Below are positions 1-7,984 of a DNA stretch of 63,163 nt, piece by piece. Source of the DNA: Bacteroidaceae bacterium. Lineage in GTDB: Bacteria > Bacteroidota > Bacteroidia > Bacteroidales > Bacteroidaceae. Below the pieces are notes generated by a model. That model was not told where the DNA came from. It saw only the letters and a list, made by a program, of their open reading frames with translations, and searched no databases. Each line of letters begins with the position of its first letter. The first letter of the stretch is position 1. Where the stretch lies: the NCBI GenBank assembly GCA_017622495.1, contig JAGAQY010000038.1, positions 1-63,163 of the forward strand. The letters are read 5' to 3'. The position numbers and the translations under genes were made by a program.

Positions 1-92
1 ACTGTGATACGCATACATACTGAAGCCTCTCCGTTCTTCAGCAGCTTGGTTTTCTTGATAAAGAAAAGCACATTAAATGAATCTCGTCTCAT
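1..92 (-). CDS. Tyrosine recombinase/integrase, N-terminal fragment
   Basis: The minus-strand reading frame starts at 92 and runs off the window edge, giving 30 codons that begin MRRDSFNVLFFIKKTKLLK and continue into SVCMRITV. This is the typical start of Bacteroidetes site-specific integrases (arm-type DNA-binding domain), which catalyse strand exchange for conjugative or other integrated elements. A TACATTTG -7 element lies 34 nt upstream. The gene points away from tRNA-Phe at 346-418, whose 3' end faces it, a common arrangement for islands inserted at a tRNA. The catalytic domain is outside the window, so the call rests on the N-terminus only. Confidence 0.7.
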   Translation of the reverse strand, partial: MRRDSFNVLFFIKKTKLLKNGEASVCMRIT

Positions 93-125
93 TTTCTCCT
101 ACTTTTAAGTTAAACATTAGTTCGA

Positions 126-133
126 CAAATGTA
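126..133 (-). promoter_or_regulatory. -7 promoter element (TACATTTG) for the integrase
   Basis: The minus strand reads TACATTTG, an exact match to the Bacteroidetes TAnnTTTG -7 consensus, 34 nt before the integrase start. Confidence 0.5.
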
Positions 134-288
134 GGAATCCGAGTCCGTTTTGATACTATGCAAAATATTGTGAATCAGCGAAAAACGCTCTTTCAAGGTG
201 GAGATGTTTGGAACACCAGTTTGCTCCACCTCTTGCTCCACCAAAGGCGGTCGTGAACCGCACTTTTTTGCGTTTTTAGGGAAAATAA

Positions 289-321
289 AAAATCCCGATT
301 TTCGTTGAAAATCAGGATTTT
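289..321 (-). terminator. Intrinsic terminator after tRNA-Phe
   Basis: Inverted repeat with arms 289-303 and 307-321 (one internal mismatch, 3-nt loop). In the minus direction it is followed by a T-rich stretch (TTTTATTTTC). It lies 25 nt downstream of the tRNA-Phe 3' end. Confidence 0.7.
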
Positions 322-345
322 ACATTGTTTTGCTTTTCTTTGCTG

Positions 346-418
346 TGGTGCCACCAGGAATCGAACCGGGGACACAAGGATTTTCAGTCCTTCGCTCTAC
401 CAACTGAGCTATGGCACC
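346..418 (-). tRNA. tRNA-Phe (anticodon GAA)
   Basis: Full cloverleaf on the minus strand: acceptor arms GGTGCCA/TGGCACC, D-stem GCTC/GAGC, anticodon loop CTGAAAA with anticodon GAA, T-arm CCGG-TTCGATT-CCTGG, discriminator A at 346. The 73-nt gene does not encode the CCA end. A TACCTTTG promoter lies 18 nt upstream and a hairpin terminator follows. Its 3' end faces the integrase at 1-92, so it is a candidate attachment site. Confidence 0.97.
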
Positions 419-435
419 TTTCCGTTTTGCGAGTG

Positions 436-443
436 CAAAGGTA
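436..443 (-). promoter_or_regulatory. -7 promoter element (TACCTTTG) for tRNA-Phe
   Basis: The minus strand reads TACCTTTG (TAnnTTTG consensus), ending 18 nt before the mature 5' end of tRNA-Phe. Confidence 0.65.
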
Positions 444-571
444 GCACTAAATTCCGAAACGACAAAATATTTTTCACTTTTTTCTTCAATATTTCGTTTT
501 TTCCTCTTCTACAAGAGGGTTTCGATGCACCCAAAAGCCGTTTTTAGTGGTGCTAAAGAAAATAATTAGCC

Positions 572-596
572 ATTCATAATTCATAATCCATAAATT
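572..596. repeat. 7-nt-period repeat, ATTCATA family
   Basis: Two exact ATTCATA units, one ATCCATA and a partial unit lie directly upstream of the tRNA-Pro promoter. Same period-7 design as the arrays listed at 11984, 17676, 21325, 57388, 58905 and 61283. Confidence 0.6.
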
Positions 597-601
597 ATTT
601 G

Positions 602-609
602 TACTTTTG
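602..609 (+). promoter_or_regulatory. -7 promoter element (TACTTTTG) for tRNA-Pro(CGG)
   Basis: TACTTTTG matches TAnnTTTG and ends 10 nt before the tRNA. The stretch TACTTTTGCACCGCAAT is identical to that before the other proline tRNA (11029-11053), so the two tRNA-Pro genes share a promoter core. Confidence 0.65.
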
Positions 610-618
610 CACCGCAAT

Positions 619-691
619 CGGAAAGTAGCGCAGTTGGTAGCGCACTACGTTCGGGACGTAGGGGTCGGGCGTTCGAGTCGCCTCTTTCCGA
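619..691 (+). tRNA. tRNA-Pro (anticodon CGG)
   Basis: Cloverleaf: acceptor arms CGGAAAG/CTTTCCG, D-stem GCGC/GCGC, anticodon stem CTACG/CGTAG with loop TTCGGGA (anticodon CGG), T-loop TTCGAGT, discriminator A. CCA is not encoded. Confidence 0.96.
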
Positions 692-820
692 CACGAGATG
701 AGCGATAACGATGATGAAAGAGTCAGAGTTTTCGCTCATTTATCATATAATAATAATAGGCAACACCGCTATTATATCAAAGAAAGATAACGCTACAGCT
801 ACCCCAACCCTGCCAATGAC

Positions 821-1735
821 ATGAAAAGAAGATTGTTTGCGACATTTTGTTTCCTGGCATGCCTTCACGCCATATATGCACAAAGCAGCCCTTCATCCTC
901 GTTACACTTGCACCGCACGCGCAGTGGGCACTATGCATTCAGCACCTTGCTCAACGGCAAAGTGCTCACCTCTGTAATGATTGAGTCAGGCATACATGCA
1001 GCACTGGTAGACAGCGCTTTCCTGTTCAGCCATCTTGACGAGCTTGATATTGAGGTGCGCCACAACGACATGAACAAGGAGATGAACCTGGGCGGCACCG
1101 TGTACCGTATCAGTCATCTTGCCAAGGGGATGCTGCATTTTGGCAACGCCACGTACGATGGGCGCATACTGGTTCTTGCCAACTATCGCGACGAGACCGA
1201 GATGACCATCCCCATCCACCGGTTGCGCCACACCTTTGACTGGGACAGCCGTATCGTGATGCTCGACCTCGAGGGCGGTCACATGCGGATGCTTACCCGC
1301 AAAGAACTGCGCGAGTGGCAGGGCACACGCCACAAGATAAATCGCCGCTCCTACGAGAGGATGCCTGCAGTCAAGACCCATATTGCCTTCAACATCGATG
1401 GGGAGACTACAGTGATAGAAGGCAACTTCAACATCGATTTAGGCAACCCTATGCTCCTCTACCTACGCGAGCAGAGTCCAACCGTGGGGCAAATACTTGG
1501 CGAGAACGAGCATCTCAAGCTGACAGTAGGGCGCAACAGACACGGCCACATCGTAGCCAAGACCTTCACTCCCAAGCGTTGCGCCATTCTGGGCGAACGG
1601 TTCGAACAGCCCATTATCTGCATCACCGACAAGCTGCGCCGTTTTACCACCGACGGTCTCATCGGACTACCTTTTTTCATGGGCCGCACAGTTGCCTTTG
1701 ATTTCGAGAACAATTTTCTGCACATCCGCGAGTGA
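821..1735 (+). CDS. Secreted retropepsin-like (aspartyl protease-like) protein
   Basis: 304 aa with a signal peptide (residues 1-20, cleavage probably after IYA). Two lobes resemble the retropepsin-like fold used by Bacteroidetes secreted proteins: lobe one has VMIESG near residues 52-57 where an active enzyme would have D-T/S-G, and lobe two has NIDLGN near 204-209. The C-terminus (DGLIGLPFFMGRTVAFDF) matches the usual ending of this fold. The first catalytic Asp appears replaced by Glu and the second motif is DLG, so proteolytic activity is doubtful. It stands alone after tRNA-Pro. The family call comes from motif pattern only. Confidence 0.55.
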   Translation: MKRRLFATFCFLACLHAIYAQSSPSSSLHLHRTRSGHYAFSTLLNGKVLTSVMIESGIHAALVDSAFLFSHLDELDIEVRHNDMNKEMNLGGTVYRISHLAKGMLHFGNATYDGRILVLANYRDETEMTIPIHRLRHTFDWDSRIVMLDLEGGHMRMLTRKELREWQGTRHKINRRSYERMPAVKTHIAFNIDGETTVIEGNFNIDLGNPMLLYLREQSPTVGQILGENEHLKLTVGRNRHGHIVAKTFTPKRCAILGERFEQPIICITDKLRRFTTDGLIGLPFFMGRTVAFDFENNFLHIRE

Positions 1736-1825
1736 CTTCAGGGTAAACGAGCACGCACTACCGTCTCTTCCCCATCATAGCCATGCCGCCAAACGCACCA
1801 TGACTCAAAAAAAGATGCCATTAAG

Positions 1826-1857
1826 TTTGCTTTTTCTTTCGCCTTACACTACATTTG
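1826..1857 (+). promoter_or_regulatory. Promoter of lpdA (TTTG-N20-TACATTTG)
   Basis: TTTG at 1826-1829, a 20-nt spacer and TACATTTG at 1850-1857: an exact Bacteroidetes-type promoter. It gives a leader of about 35-40 nt. Confidence 0.7.
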
Positions 1858-1898
1858 CCAAAAAAACATAATACCATCATAAAGAAATCCACACCACC

Positions 1899-3260
1899 AT
1901 GTTTGACATCGCAATCATCGGCGGCGGTCCTGGAGGATACGTTGCTGCAGAGAAAGCCGGCAAGAATGGCTTGAAGACTATATTGTTTGAGAAAAAAGAC
2001 CTCGGAGGCGTATGTCTCAACGAGGGGTGCATACCCACCAAGACCATGCTGTATAGCGCCAAATTGTATGACCAAGCCCGCAAAAGCGAGAAATACGGCG
2101 TTCACGTAGAGGAAGCCCTGCTCGACTACAAGAAGATGACCGACCGCAAGACCAAAGTGATCCGCAAGTTAGTTGCAGGCATAGGGCTAAGGATGCGAAA
2201 CGCCGGCGTAGAGGTAGTGAAGGCCGAGGCCACCATTAGCGGCCGCACCGACAGTGGCGCTATATGCATCATCGCCAACGGCGAGACCTATGAGGCCAAG
2301 AACCTGCTCATCTGCACAGGATCAGAGACTTTCGTTCCGCCCATACCCGGGCTGGACATGACGGCAAACGAGGCCATCGTGACCAACCGCGAACTGCTTG
2401 CCCTGAAGGAGGCACCCACCAGCCTCGTCATCATTGGCGGTGGAGTCATAGGTATGGAGTTTGCCTCACTATACAACAGCATCGGAGCCGAAGTGCACGT
2501 AGTAGAGATGATGCCCGAGATTTTAGGAGCCATGGACGGCGAGATCAGCGCCATGCTGCGTACTCAATACACCAAGAAGGGCATACACTTCCACCTCTCC
2601 TGCAGGGTGACCCATATAGAGGGGCATAGCGTGACCTTCACCGATGCCGAAGGAGCCTCACACACCATCGAGGGCGACAAGATACTGCTCAGTGTAGGGC
2701 GTCGTCCCATCATCCGAGGCCTCGGGCTCGAGACATTGGATATTGAGCTCGAACGTGGCGGTGTGAAGGTAGACAGCCAGATGCGCACCAATGCCGAGGG
2801 TGTATATGCAGCAGGCGACATCACCGGGTTCTCCCTACTTGCCCACACGGCAAGCCGCGAGGCCGAAGTGGCCGTCAACACCATCTGCGGGCACCGCGAT
2901 ACCATGCTTTACAACGCCATCCCCGGCATCGTCTACACCAACCCCGAGGTTGCCGGCGTAGGCATCACCGAAGCGCAAGCCAAGCAGCAGGGCATCGAGT
3001 ACCAATGCCACAAGTTGCCCCTCGCCTATTCGGGCCGCTTCGTGGCCGAGAACGAAGGCGGTGAAGGCCTATGCAAGATTATCACCGACAAGGCTACCGG
3101 GCACATACTTGGGGTACACATGCTGGGCAACCCCTGCAGTGAGATCATCAGTAGCGCCTGCATAGCCATAGAGCGAGGGATGACCGCCAAGGAGCTCGAG
3201 CGGGTAGTATTCCCCCACCCCACAGTGGGAGAAATCATCAAAGAGACCATTTTAATGTAA
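1899..3260 (+). CDS. lpdA: Dihydrolipoyl dehydrogenase (E3)
   Basis: 453 aa FAD-dependent pyridine nucleotide-disulfide oxidoreductase that reoxidises dihydrolipoamide with NAD+ in 2-oxoacid dehydrogenase or glycine cleavage complexes. Visible: N-terminal FAD site IIGGGPGGYVAA (residues 6-17), redox-active cysteines 39 and 44 in GGVCLNEGCIPTK, NAD-binding VIIGGGVIGMEFAS in the middle, second FAD motif YAAGDITG, and the His-Glu pair in HPTVGE (440-445). No lipoyl domain or E1/E2 partner lies nearby, so its complex cannot be named from context. Another E3-like reductase is possible, but the CLNEGC disulfide and HPTVGE tail favour lpdA. Confidence 0.92.
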   Translation: MFDIAIIGGGPGGYVAAEKAGKNGLKTILFEKKDLGGVCLNEGCIPTKTMLYSAKLYDQARKSEKYGVHVEEALLDYKKMTDRKTKVIRKLVAGIGLRMRNAGVEVVKAEATISGRTDSGAICIIANGETYEAKNLLICTGSETFVPPIPGLDMTANEAIVTNRELLALKEAPTSLVIIGGGVIGMEFASLYNSIGAEVHVVEMMPEILGAMDGEISAMLRTQYTKKGIHFHLSCRVTHIEGHSVTFTDAEGASHTIEGDKILLSVGRRPIIRGLGLETLDIELERGGVKVDSQMRTNAEGVYAAGDITGFSLLAHTASREAEVAVNTICGHRDTMLYNAIPGIVYTNPEVAGVGITEAQAKQQGIEYQCHKLPLAYSGRFVAENEGGEGLCKIITDKATGHILGVHMLGNPCSEIISSACIAIERGMTAKELERVVFPHPTVGEIIKETILM

Positions 3261-3354
3261 TCATCCGCAAAATTTATTCCTTTTTGGTACTTTCTTTTAG
3301 AAAAAAGCCGTTACTTTGCATATCAATTCATACTATATAAACATTTAACACGAT

Positions 3355-4653
3355 ATGAACGAAACAATGGTACGTCCTGCAGCCGGCAAGCTCGGCATCA
3401 TGTGTGTAGGACTCGGCGCCGTGACCACCACCACGATCGTAGGTACCCTTATGGCCCGCAAGCAATTGGCCAAGCCTATAGGATCATTTGCCTGCAACGG
3501 CATCATGCGCTTAGGGAAAGGCCGTGACAAAGTATATAAAGAGGTTAAAGACATCATACCTATAGCCGAACTTAGCGACATCGTATTCGGTGCATGGGAC
3601 ATCTACGAGGACGATGCCTACGAGGCCGCCCTCAAGGCCGATGTACTGAAGCAGCGCGATATCGACCCCGTAGCCGACGAGCTACATGCCATCAAGCCGC
3701 TCAAGGCGCTGTATGAGAAGGAGTATGCTACCAATATCGACGGCCCCAACGTCAAGACCGGCACATTGCTTGAGCGCACCAACGCCCTGCGCGAAGACAT
3801 ACGCCGATTCAGGGAGGACAACCATTGCGACCGCGTAGTAGTGATATGGATAGCCAGCACCGAGAAGTATGTGGCCCGCAATGCCGAGGCACACGATTCG
3901 CTGGCAGGTTTCGAAGCTGCCCTCCAGCGCGGCGACACTACAGTCATAGCCCCATCGATGTGCTATGCCTATGCCGCCATGCGCGAGGGATGCCCCTTCG
4001 TGATGGGTGCTCCCAACCTCTGCGTTGACATGCCTGCCATGTGGCAGCTGGCCGAGGAGTGCCAGGTACCCATTACCGGCAAGGACTTCAAGAGTGGGCA
4101 GACGATGATGAAGACTGTGCTTGCTCCTGCCTTCTTCACCCGCCAGTTGGGTGTCAACGGATGGTTCTCAACCAACATTCTGGGCAACCGCGACGGTATC
4201 GTGCTCGACAACCCCGAAAACTTTGAGACAAAGCGCCGCAGCAAGATGAGCGCCGTAGAGAACATCCTCGATGCCGACGTGTACCCCGAGCTCTACAGCG
4301 ACATCTACCATAAGGTACGCATCAACTACTACCCGCCCCGTGGCGATGAGAAGGAGGCATGGGACAACATCGACCTCTTCGGCTGGATGGGCTACCCCAT
4401 GACCATCAAGGTCAACTTCCTCTGCCGCGATTCTATCCTTGCAGCCCCCTTGGCACTCGACCTCGTGCTCTTCTCCGATGTGGCCCTCCGTGCTGGTCTC
4501 TCGGGCATACAGGAGTGGCTGTCGTTCTACTGCAAGGCTCCCATGCACAAGGATGGCGATAAGCCTGTGCACGACCTCTTCAAGCAGTTTGCCATGTTGA
4601 AAAACAAGGTACGCGAGCTCGGAGGATACGAGGCTGACCAGGAGTTGGATTAA
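3355..4653 (+). CDS. ino1: Inositol-3-phosphate synthase (MIPS)
   Basis: 432 aa cytosolic enzyme converting glucose 6-phosphate to 1L-myo-inositol 3-phosphate with NAD+ as catalytic cofactor. The N-terminus (LGIMCVGLGAVTTTTIVG) is the Rossmann motif; GKDFKSGQTMMKT and NILGNRDGIVLDNPENFETKRRSK are conserved MIPS segments. Bacteroides homologues feed inositol lipid and inositol sphingolipid synthesis. Here the gene stands alone, without CDP-alcohol phosphotransferase or phosphatase neighbours, but the window also holds a serine palmitoyltransferase at 27053. A strong bidirectional terminator follows. The upstream promoter is weak (TTACTTTG at 3311, one mismatch). Confidence 0.93.
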   Translation: MNETMVRPAAGKLGIMCVGLGAVTTTTIVGTLMARKQLAKPIGSFACNGIMRLGKGRDKVYKEVKDIIPIAELSDIVFGAWDIYEDDAYEAALKADVLKQRDIDPVADELHAIKPLKALYEKEYATNIDGPNVKTGTLLERTNALREDIRRFREDNHCDRVVVIWIASTEKYVARNAEAHDSLAGFEAALQRGDTTVIAPSMCYAYAAMREGCPFVMGAPNLCVDMPAMWQLAEECQVPITGKDFKSGQTMMKTVLAPAFFTRQLGVNGWFSTNILGNRDGIVLDNPENFETKRRSKMSAVENILDADVYPELYSDIYHKVRINYYPPRGDEKEAWDNIDLFGWMGYPMTIKVNFLCRDSILAAPLALDLVLFSDVALRAGLSGIQEWLSFYCKAPMHKDGDKPVHDLFKQFAMLKNKVRELGGYEADQELD

Positions 4654-4680
4654 TACACCCGTTTCTTGATTATACAACAA

Positions 4681-4710
4681 AGAGAAGGCCGGCATCTGCC
4701 GGCCTTCTCT
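4681..4710. terminator. Bidirectional terminator between ino1 and the DUF3467 gene
   Basis: Perfect 14-bp stem (4681-4694 with 4697-4710, loop TC) centred on GGCCGGC, between converging genes. It can serve both strands, though neither side has a long T-run. Confidence 0.8.
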
Positions 4711-4748
4711 TGCTTCATATACCCTACGTCCGGAGGGGGCTTGCCGGC

Positions 4749-5066
4749 TTATGCCTCGCCCTTGAAGTCGCTCAATCGGGGCATATAGGTCTTTCCCTTC
4801 TCCTGCTCGGGCAGGCGGATGGGGCCGAACGTATTCTCATACTTCTTGAGGTTGTCCTGCAAGGCAAGCATCAGGCGCATGGCATGCTCGGGGGTAAGTA
4901 TCACGCGCGACTTCACCTGTGCCTTGGGCAATCCGGGGAGTACGCGTATGAGGTCGAGTACAAACTCCGACGATGAGTGCGAGATGACGGCCAGGTTGCA
5001 GTATACGCCCTGTGCCACATCTTCCTTGAGTTCTATTTGCAGTTGGTTTTCAGGATTCTTTTCCAT
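4749..5066 (-). CDS. DUF3467 family protein
   Basis: 105 aa small soluble protein. LQIELKEDVAQGVYCNLAVISHSSSEFVLDLIRVLPG, then VILTPEHAMRLMLALQDNLKKYE, is the recognisable DUF3467 pattern (beta-rich start, conserved N-S-EF, helical end). Function is not established for the family. The start lies 27 nt after the ftsZ stop on the same strand, so it is probably cotranscribed with ftsA-ftsZ. Confidence 0.85.
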   Translation of the reverse strand: MEKNPENQLQIELKEDVAQGVYCNLAVISHSSSEFVLDLIRVLPGLPKAQVKSRVILTPEHAMRLMLALQDNLKKYENTFGPIRLPEQEKGKTYMPRLSDFKGEA

Positions 5067-5093
5067 TATGTTCTTTTGTTAGGGGGTTATTAC

Positions 5094-6359
5094 TTATCTA
5101 CGGTAGTTGGCCAGCTCAGCCAAGTCCTGCTTGCCACGCATGTAGGTAGGCAGCGAGTCTATGGCATCCACGAGGTCATCGTTGAAGAGGTCGTCGCCCT
5201 CCATCACGAAGGCGTGTATGGTGCGCTTGGCGGCCAGGTTGGTGTCGCCATAGTACTTTGATATCATCACCTTGTCTTTCTCCTCCTGCTGTTCTCGCTC
5301 GGCCTGCTCCTCTTCGGTCTCTGTATGCTGCCCCACAGAGGCATTGTTCACCTCGATGGTCGTATTCATACCCGGTATGTTGCTCACGCCGAAGCCCGTT
5401 GCCAGGATGGTGATCTTCACATCCTCGTCGAGCGACTCATCGGTAGCCAATCCCCATATCACCTCGATGTCCTTGCTGAGGAATCGGTCGGTAAATCGGC
5501 TTATCTCCTCCATCTCCTCCACCCTGATGGGGTGAGTAGGGCTGTCATAGATGTTGAAGAGTATCTTCTTTGAGTTGTATATATCGTTGTCATTGAGCAG
5601 CGGCGAGTGCAGTGCATTCTCGATGGCCATTCCCAAGCGGTTTTCTCCTCTTCCCAAGCCATAGCTCATGATAGCCACTCCGCCATTGCGCAGCACCTTG
5701 CTCACGTCGCAGAAGTCGAGGTTGATGGTACCCTCCATGGTGATAATCTCCGATATACTCTTCACCGCTACGGTAAGCGTGTCGTCTACCCTATGGAAGG
5801 CCTCGGTGATGAGGCAGTTCTGATAGATGTCGAAGATACGCTCGTTGTTGATCACGAGCAGTGCATCCACATGCTTCGATATGGCATCCACTCCCTTGAG
5901 TGCCTGCACGATCTTGGGGCGCAGCTCAAACTTGAACGGGATGGTCACCACACCTACGGTGAGCACCCCCGACTCCTTGGCCACGCGTGCTACCACGGGC
6001 GCTGCTCCGGTACCCGTACCGCCTCCCATACCGGCCGTGATGAATACCATCTCGGTGCCGTCCTGGAACTGCTTGCGTATATCCTCGATGTTCTCCTCGG
6101 CAGCGCGGCGTGCCACATCGGGGTCGTTGCCGGCACCGAGGCCCTTGGTTGTGTTGCGTCCTATCTGCAGTTTCACAGGGATTTCCGACTTTGCCAGCGC
6201 CTGGTTGTCGGTATTACACAGGACGAATGACACATCTTGTATACCCGTGCGGTACATATTCTTTACGGCATTGCCGCCGCCTCCGCCCACACCGATAACC
6301 TTTATAATCTTTCTCACCTCGGTAGGCAAGTCGTATGGCATAATATCATTATCGTTCAT
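5094..6359 (-). CDS. ftsZ: Cell division GTPase FtsZ
   Basis: 421 aa tubulin homologue that polymerises into the division ring. Visible: nucleotide-binding start KVIGVGGGGGNAVKNMY (residues 20-36), tubulin signature GGGTGTG at 112-118, T7-loop region with NLDFCDV, an acidic variable linker rich in Glu (TEEEQAEREQQEEKDK) and a short C-terminal tail (DLAELANYRR). It starts 18 nt after the ftsA stop and is translated as an ftsA-ftsZ unit; no promoter is evident in the gap. Length is typical for Bacteroidetes FtsZ. Confidence 0.98.
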   Translation of the reverse strand: MNDNDIMPYDLPTEVRKIIKVIGVGGGGGNAVKNMYRTGIQDVSFVLCNTDNQALAKSEIPVKLQIGRNTTKGLGAGNDPDVARRAAEENIEDIRKQFQDGTEMVFITAGMGGGTGTGAAPVVARVAKESGVLTVGVVTIPFKFELRPKIVQALKGVDAISKHVDALLVINNERIFDIYQNCLITEAFHRVDDTLTVAVKSISEIITMEGTINLDFCDVSKVLRNGGVAIMSYGLGRGENRLGMAIENALHSPLLNDNDIYNSKKILFNIYDSPTHPIRVEEMEEISRFTDRFLSKDIEVIWGLATDESLDEDVKITILATGFGVSNIPGMNTTIEVNNASVGQHTETEEEQAEREQQEEKDKVMISKYYGDTNLAAKRTIHAFVMEGDDLFNDDLVDAIDSLPTYMRGKQDLAELANYRR

Positions 6360-6376
6360 ATCGTATCCTGTTTTTG

Positions 6377-7795
6377 TTATTGGTTATCATCCATTTCCTC
6401 ATCTTTCAAGAAGTCGGTAGCAATCTTCTCCATGTTGTCGCCTACAGACTTTATCTTCTTCACCAACCCGGCGAGGAATCCCTTCTGCTTCTCCTTGCGT
6501 TCCTGTGCCTTTGCTGCCGCGGCTGCTCGTCGGCGCTGGAGCTCCTCCTCGCGCTTGCGGTCGCGTTCTTCCTGGGCGCTCTCTCCGTCGTCGGTAAAGA
6601 GGTTGCCCGTCACGGCCTTGCTCTCGTCTTCGGGCTTTATCTCCATCGGTATCTCCTGTATGCAGGTCTCCTCGCCAGCCATGAGCAGCCCCACGAGCAC
6701 GCCCTGCGTGCCCTCTACGGGACGTTCGGCGGTGTCCCATTCCACCTGCGTCACGGTGTCGTGTGCCAGGCGTATCTTGGCCGACTGGAACTTCTGTGCC
6801 AGTGCCTCCTCTATTCCCTTGAGGTTGATGCCTCCGCCACAGCACACCACTCCAGCCAGCAGGTTCTTCAGTTCATACCCCGAGGTTTCCACCTGGCGCA
6901 CCACGTTGAGCAGTATCTCTTCCAGTCGTGCTTCGATGACCTCGTGCACCTTGCGCAGCTCTATGGTGCGTTCGTCATCTACCTGCACTGTCTCGTCGCT
7001 CGCTGCGGGGTACAGCACCCCATATTTGCGCTTTATGCGTTCGGCCTCCTGCTCGTCGAGCTGTAGTGAGCACAGGTCGCGTGTAATATTCTGTCCGCCC
7101 AGCGGCACCACGGTAAGGAATCTCAGGTATCCTCCCTTGTATATCGACACCGTGGTGGTATCGGCTCCCAGGTCGATGAGCACACATCCCTGCCGGCGCT
7201 CATTATCGGTGAGCAGCACCTTGGCAGCCTCGAGCGGTGCTATGGAGTCGTCGGCAATCTCTATGCCTGCCGTGCCGAAGCTCTTATTGGTATTGTCCAT
7301 CACCGATGCGCGGGCCAGTATATTGAGGTAGTTGCCCTCTATGCGCGAGCAGTTGACACCCACGGGCTCGTTCGATGCATTATTCCCTATCTTATACTCC
7401 TGCGACACCATGATGAGCATGTCGTGCCCGGGGTACTGCTTCGCTGCATTCTCCTCCTCCATCTCCGTCACGATGGCATCAGTCACGCGTGTTTCCTCCC
7501 CGAAGGTGCGCACCACGGTATTGAGTTCCGAGTGCAGGGTATATCCACCCACGCCCACATAGGCCTGTCCTATGGTGGCGTTGTTCATCTCGGGCTCCAG
7601 GCGATTGATGATATTGGTAAGGCTCTGGGCGGTCTTGTCAATATTATACACCACCCCTCGGCGTACGAATCCCGACACTGGTTCATTGGCATAGGCAAGC
7701 ACCTGCAGAGTGCCATCTGCGCGCTTGCGTCCCACGGCACCGGCAATCTTCGACGAGCCCAGCTCGATAGCTACTATTAAGTCATTTGTTGCCAT
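6377..7795 (-). CDS. ftsA: Cell division protein FtsA
   Basis: 472 aa actin-like ATPase that tethers FtsZ to the membrane. The N-terminal phosphate-1 motif is IVAIELGSSKIAGAVG (residues 8-23); CVLIDLGADTTTVSIY is the phosphate-2 motif and GVVCCGGGINLKGIEE the adenosine motif. After residue 400 it has a charged Arg/Ala/Glu-rich stretch (REEELQRRRAAAAAKAQERKEK) followed by FLAGLVKKIKSVGDNME, probably the membrane-targeting amphipathic helix. The usual upstream neighbour ftsQ is absent; recG lies there instead. Expression is probably driven by the repeat-borne promoter at 7836-7867. Confidence 0.97.
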   Translation of the reverse strand: MATNDLIVAIELGSSKIAGAVGRKRADGTLQVLAYANEPVSGFVRRGVVYNIDKTAQSLTNIINRLEPEMNNATIGQAYVGVGGYTLHSELNTVVRTFGEETRVTDAIVTEMEEENAAKQYPGHDMLIMVSQEYKIGNNASNEPVGVNCSRIEGNYLNILARASVMDNTNKSFGTAGIEIADDSIAPLEAAKVLLTDNERRQGCVLIDLGADTTTVSIYKGGYLRFLTVVPLGGQNITRDLCSLQLDEQEAERIKRKYGVLYPAASDETVQVDDERTIELRKVHEVIEARLEEILLNVVRQVETSGYELKNLLAGVVCCGGGINLKGIEEALAQKFQSAKIRLAHDTVTQVEWDTAERPVEGTQGVLVGLLMAGEETCIQEIPMEIKPEDESKAVTGNLFTDDGESAQEERDRKREEELQRRRAAAAAKAQERKEKQKGFLAGLVKKIKSVGDNMEKIATDFLKDEEMDDNQ

Positions 7796-7835
7796 ATATC
7801 TTACTGTCTTGTATATCTGTTTCTGCTGTAATCTG

Positions 7836-7980
7836 CAAAATTAGTGCAAGCCGAATGAAATGCCAAATTTCAACGAGCGAAAACATAGAAAATGCTTGAA
7901 TTTTCTTTGTTGAGCGAGGCAGAGATTCAACAAAGTTAAATTTATTTGAGCATTTCCGAGGCGCAGCCTAATTTCTTCTT
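7836..7980 (-). repeat. Promoter-bearing dispersed repeat, ftsA copy
   Basis: About 145 bp. Its end toward ftsA is a promoter: minus-strand TTTG at 7864-7867, a 20-nt spacer ending CGGCTTGCAC, and TAATTTTG at 7836-7843. The far end reads TTTCCGAGGCGCAGCCTAAT on the plus strand and is partly inverted relative to the promoter end. Inside lies a hairpin-forming pair (TCAACGAGCG and the partner near 7908-7930). Related copies precede recG, dnaE, mlaE and lptB. Confidence 0.75.
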
Positions 7981-7984
7981 GTCC

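Noticed and set aside
193..375. 60-aa minus-strand frame next to tRNA-Phe
   Set aside because: It reads through the tRNA gene and its terminator.
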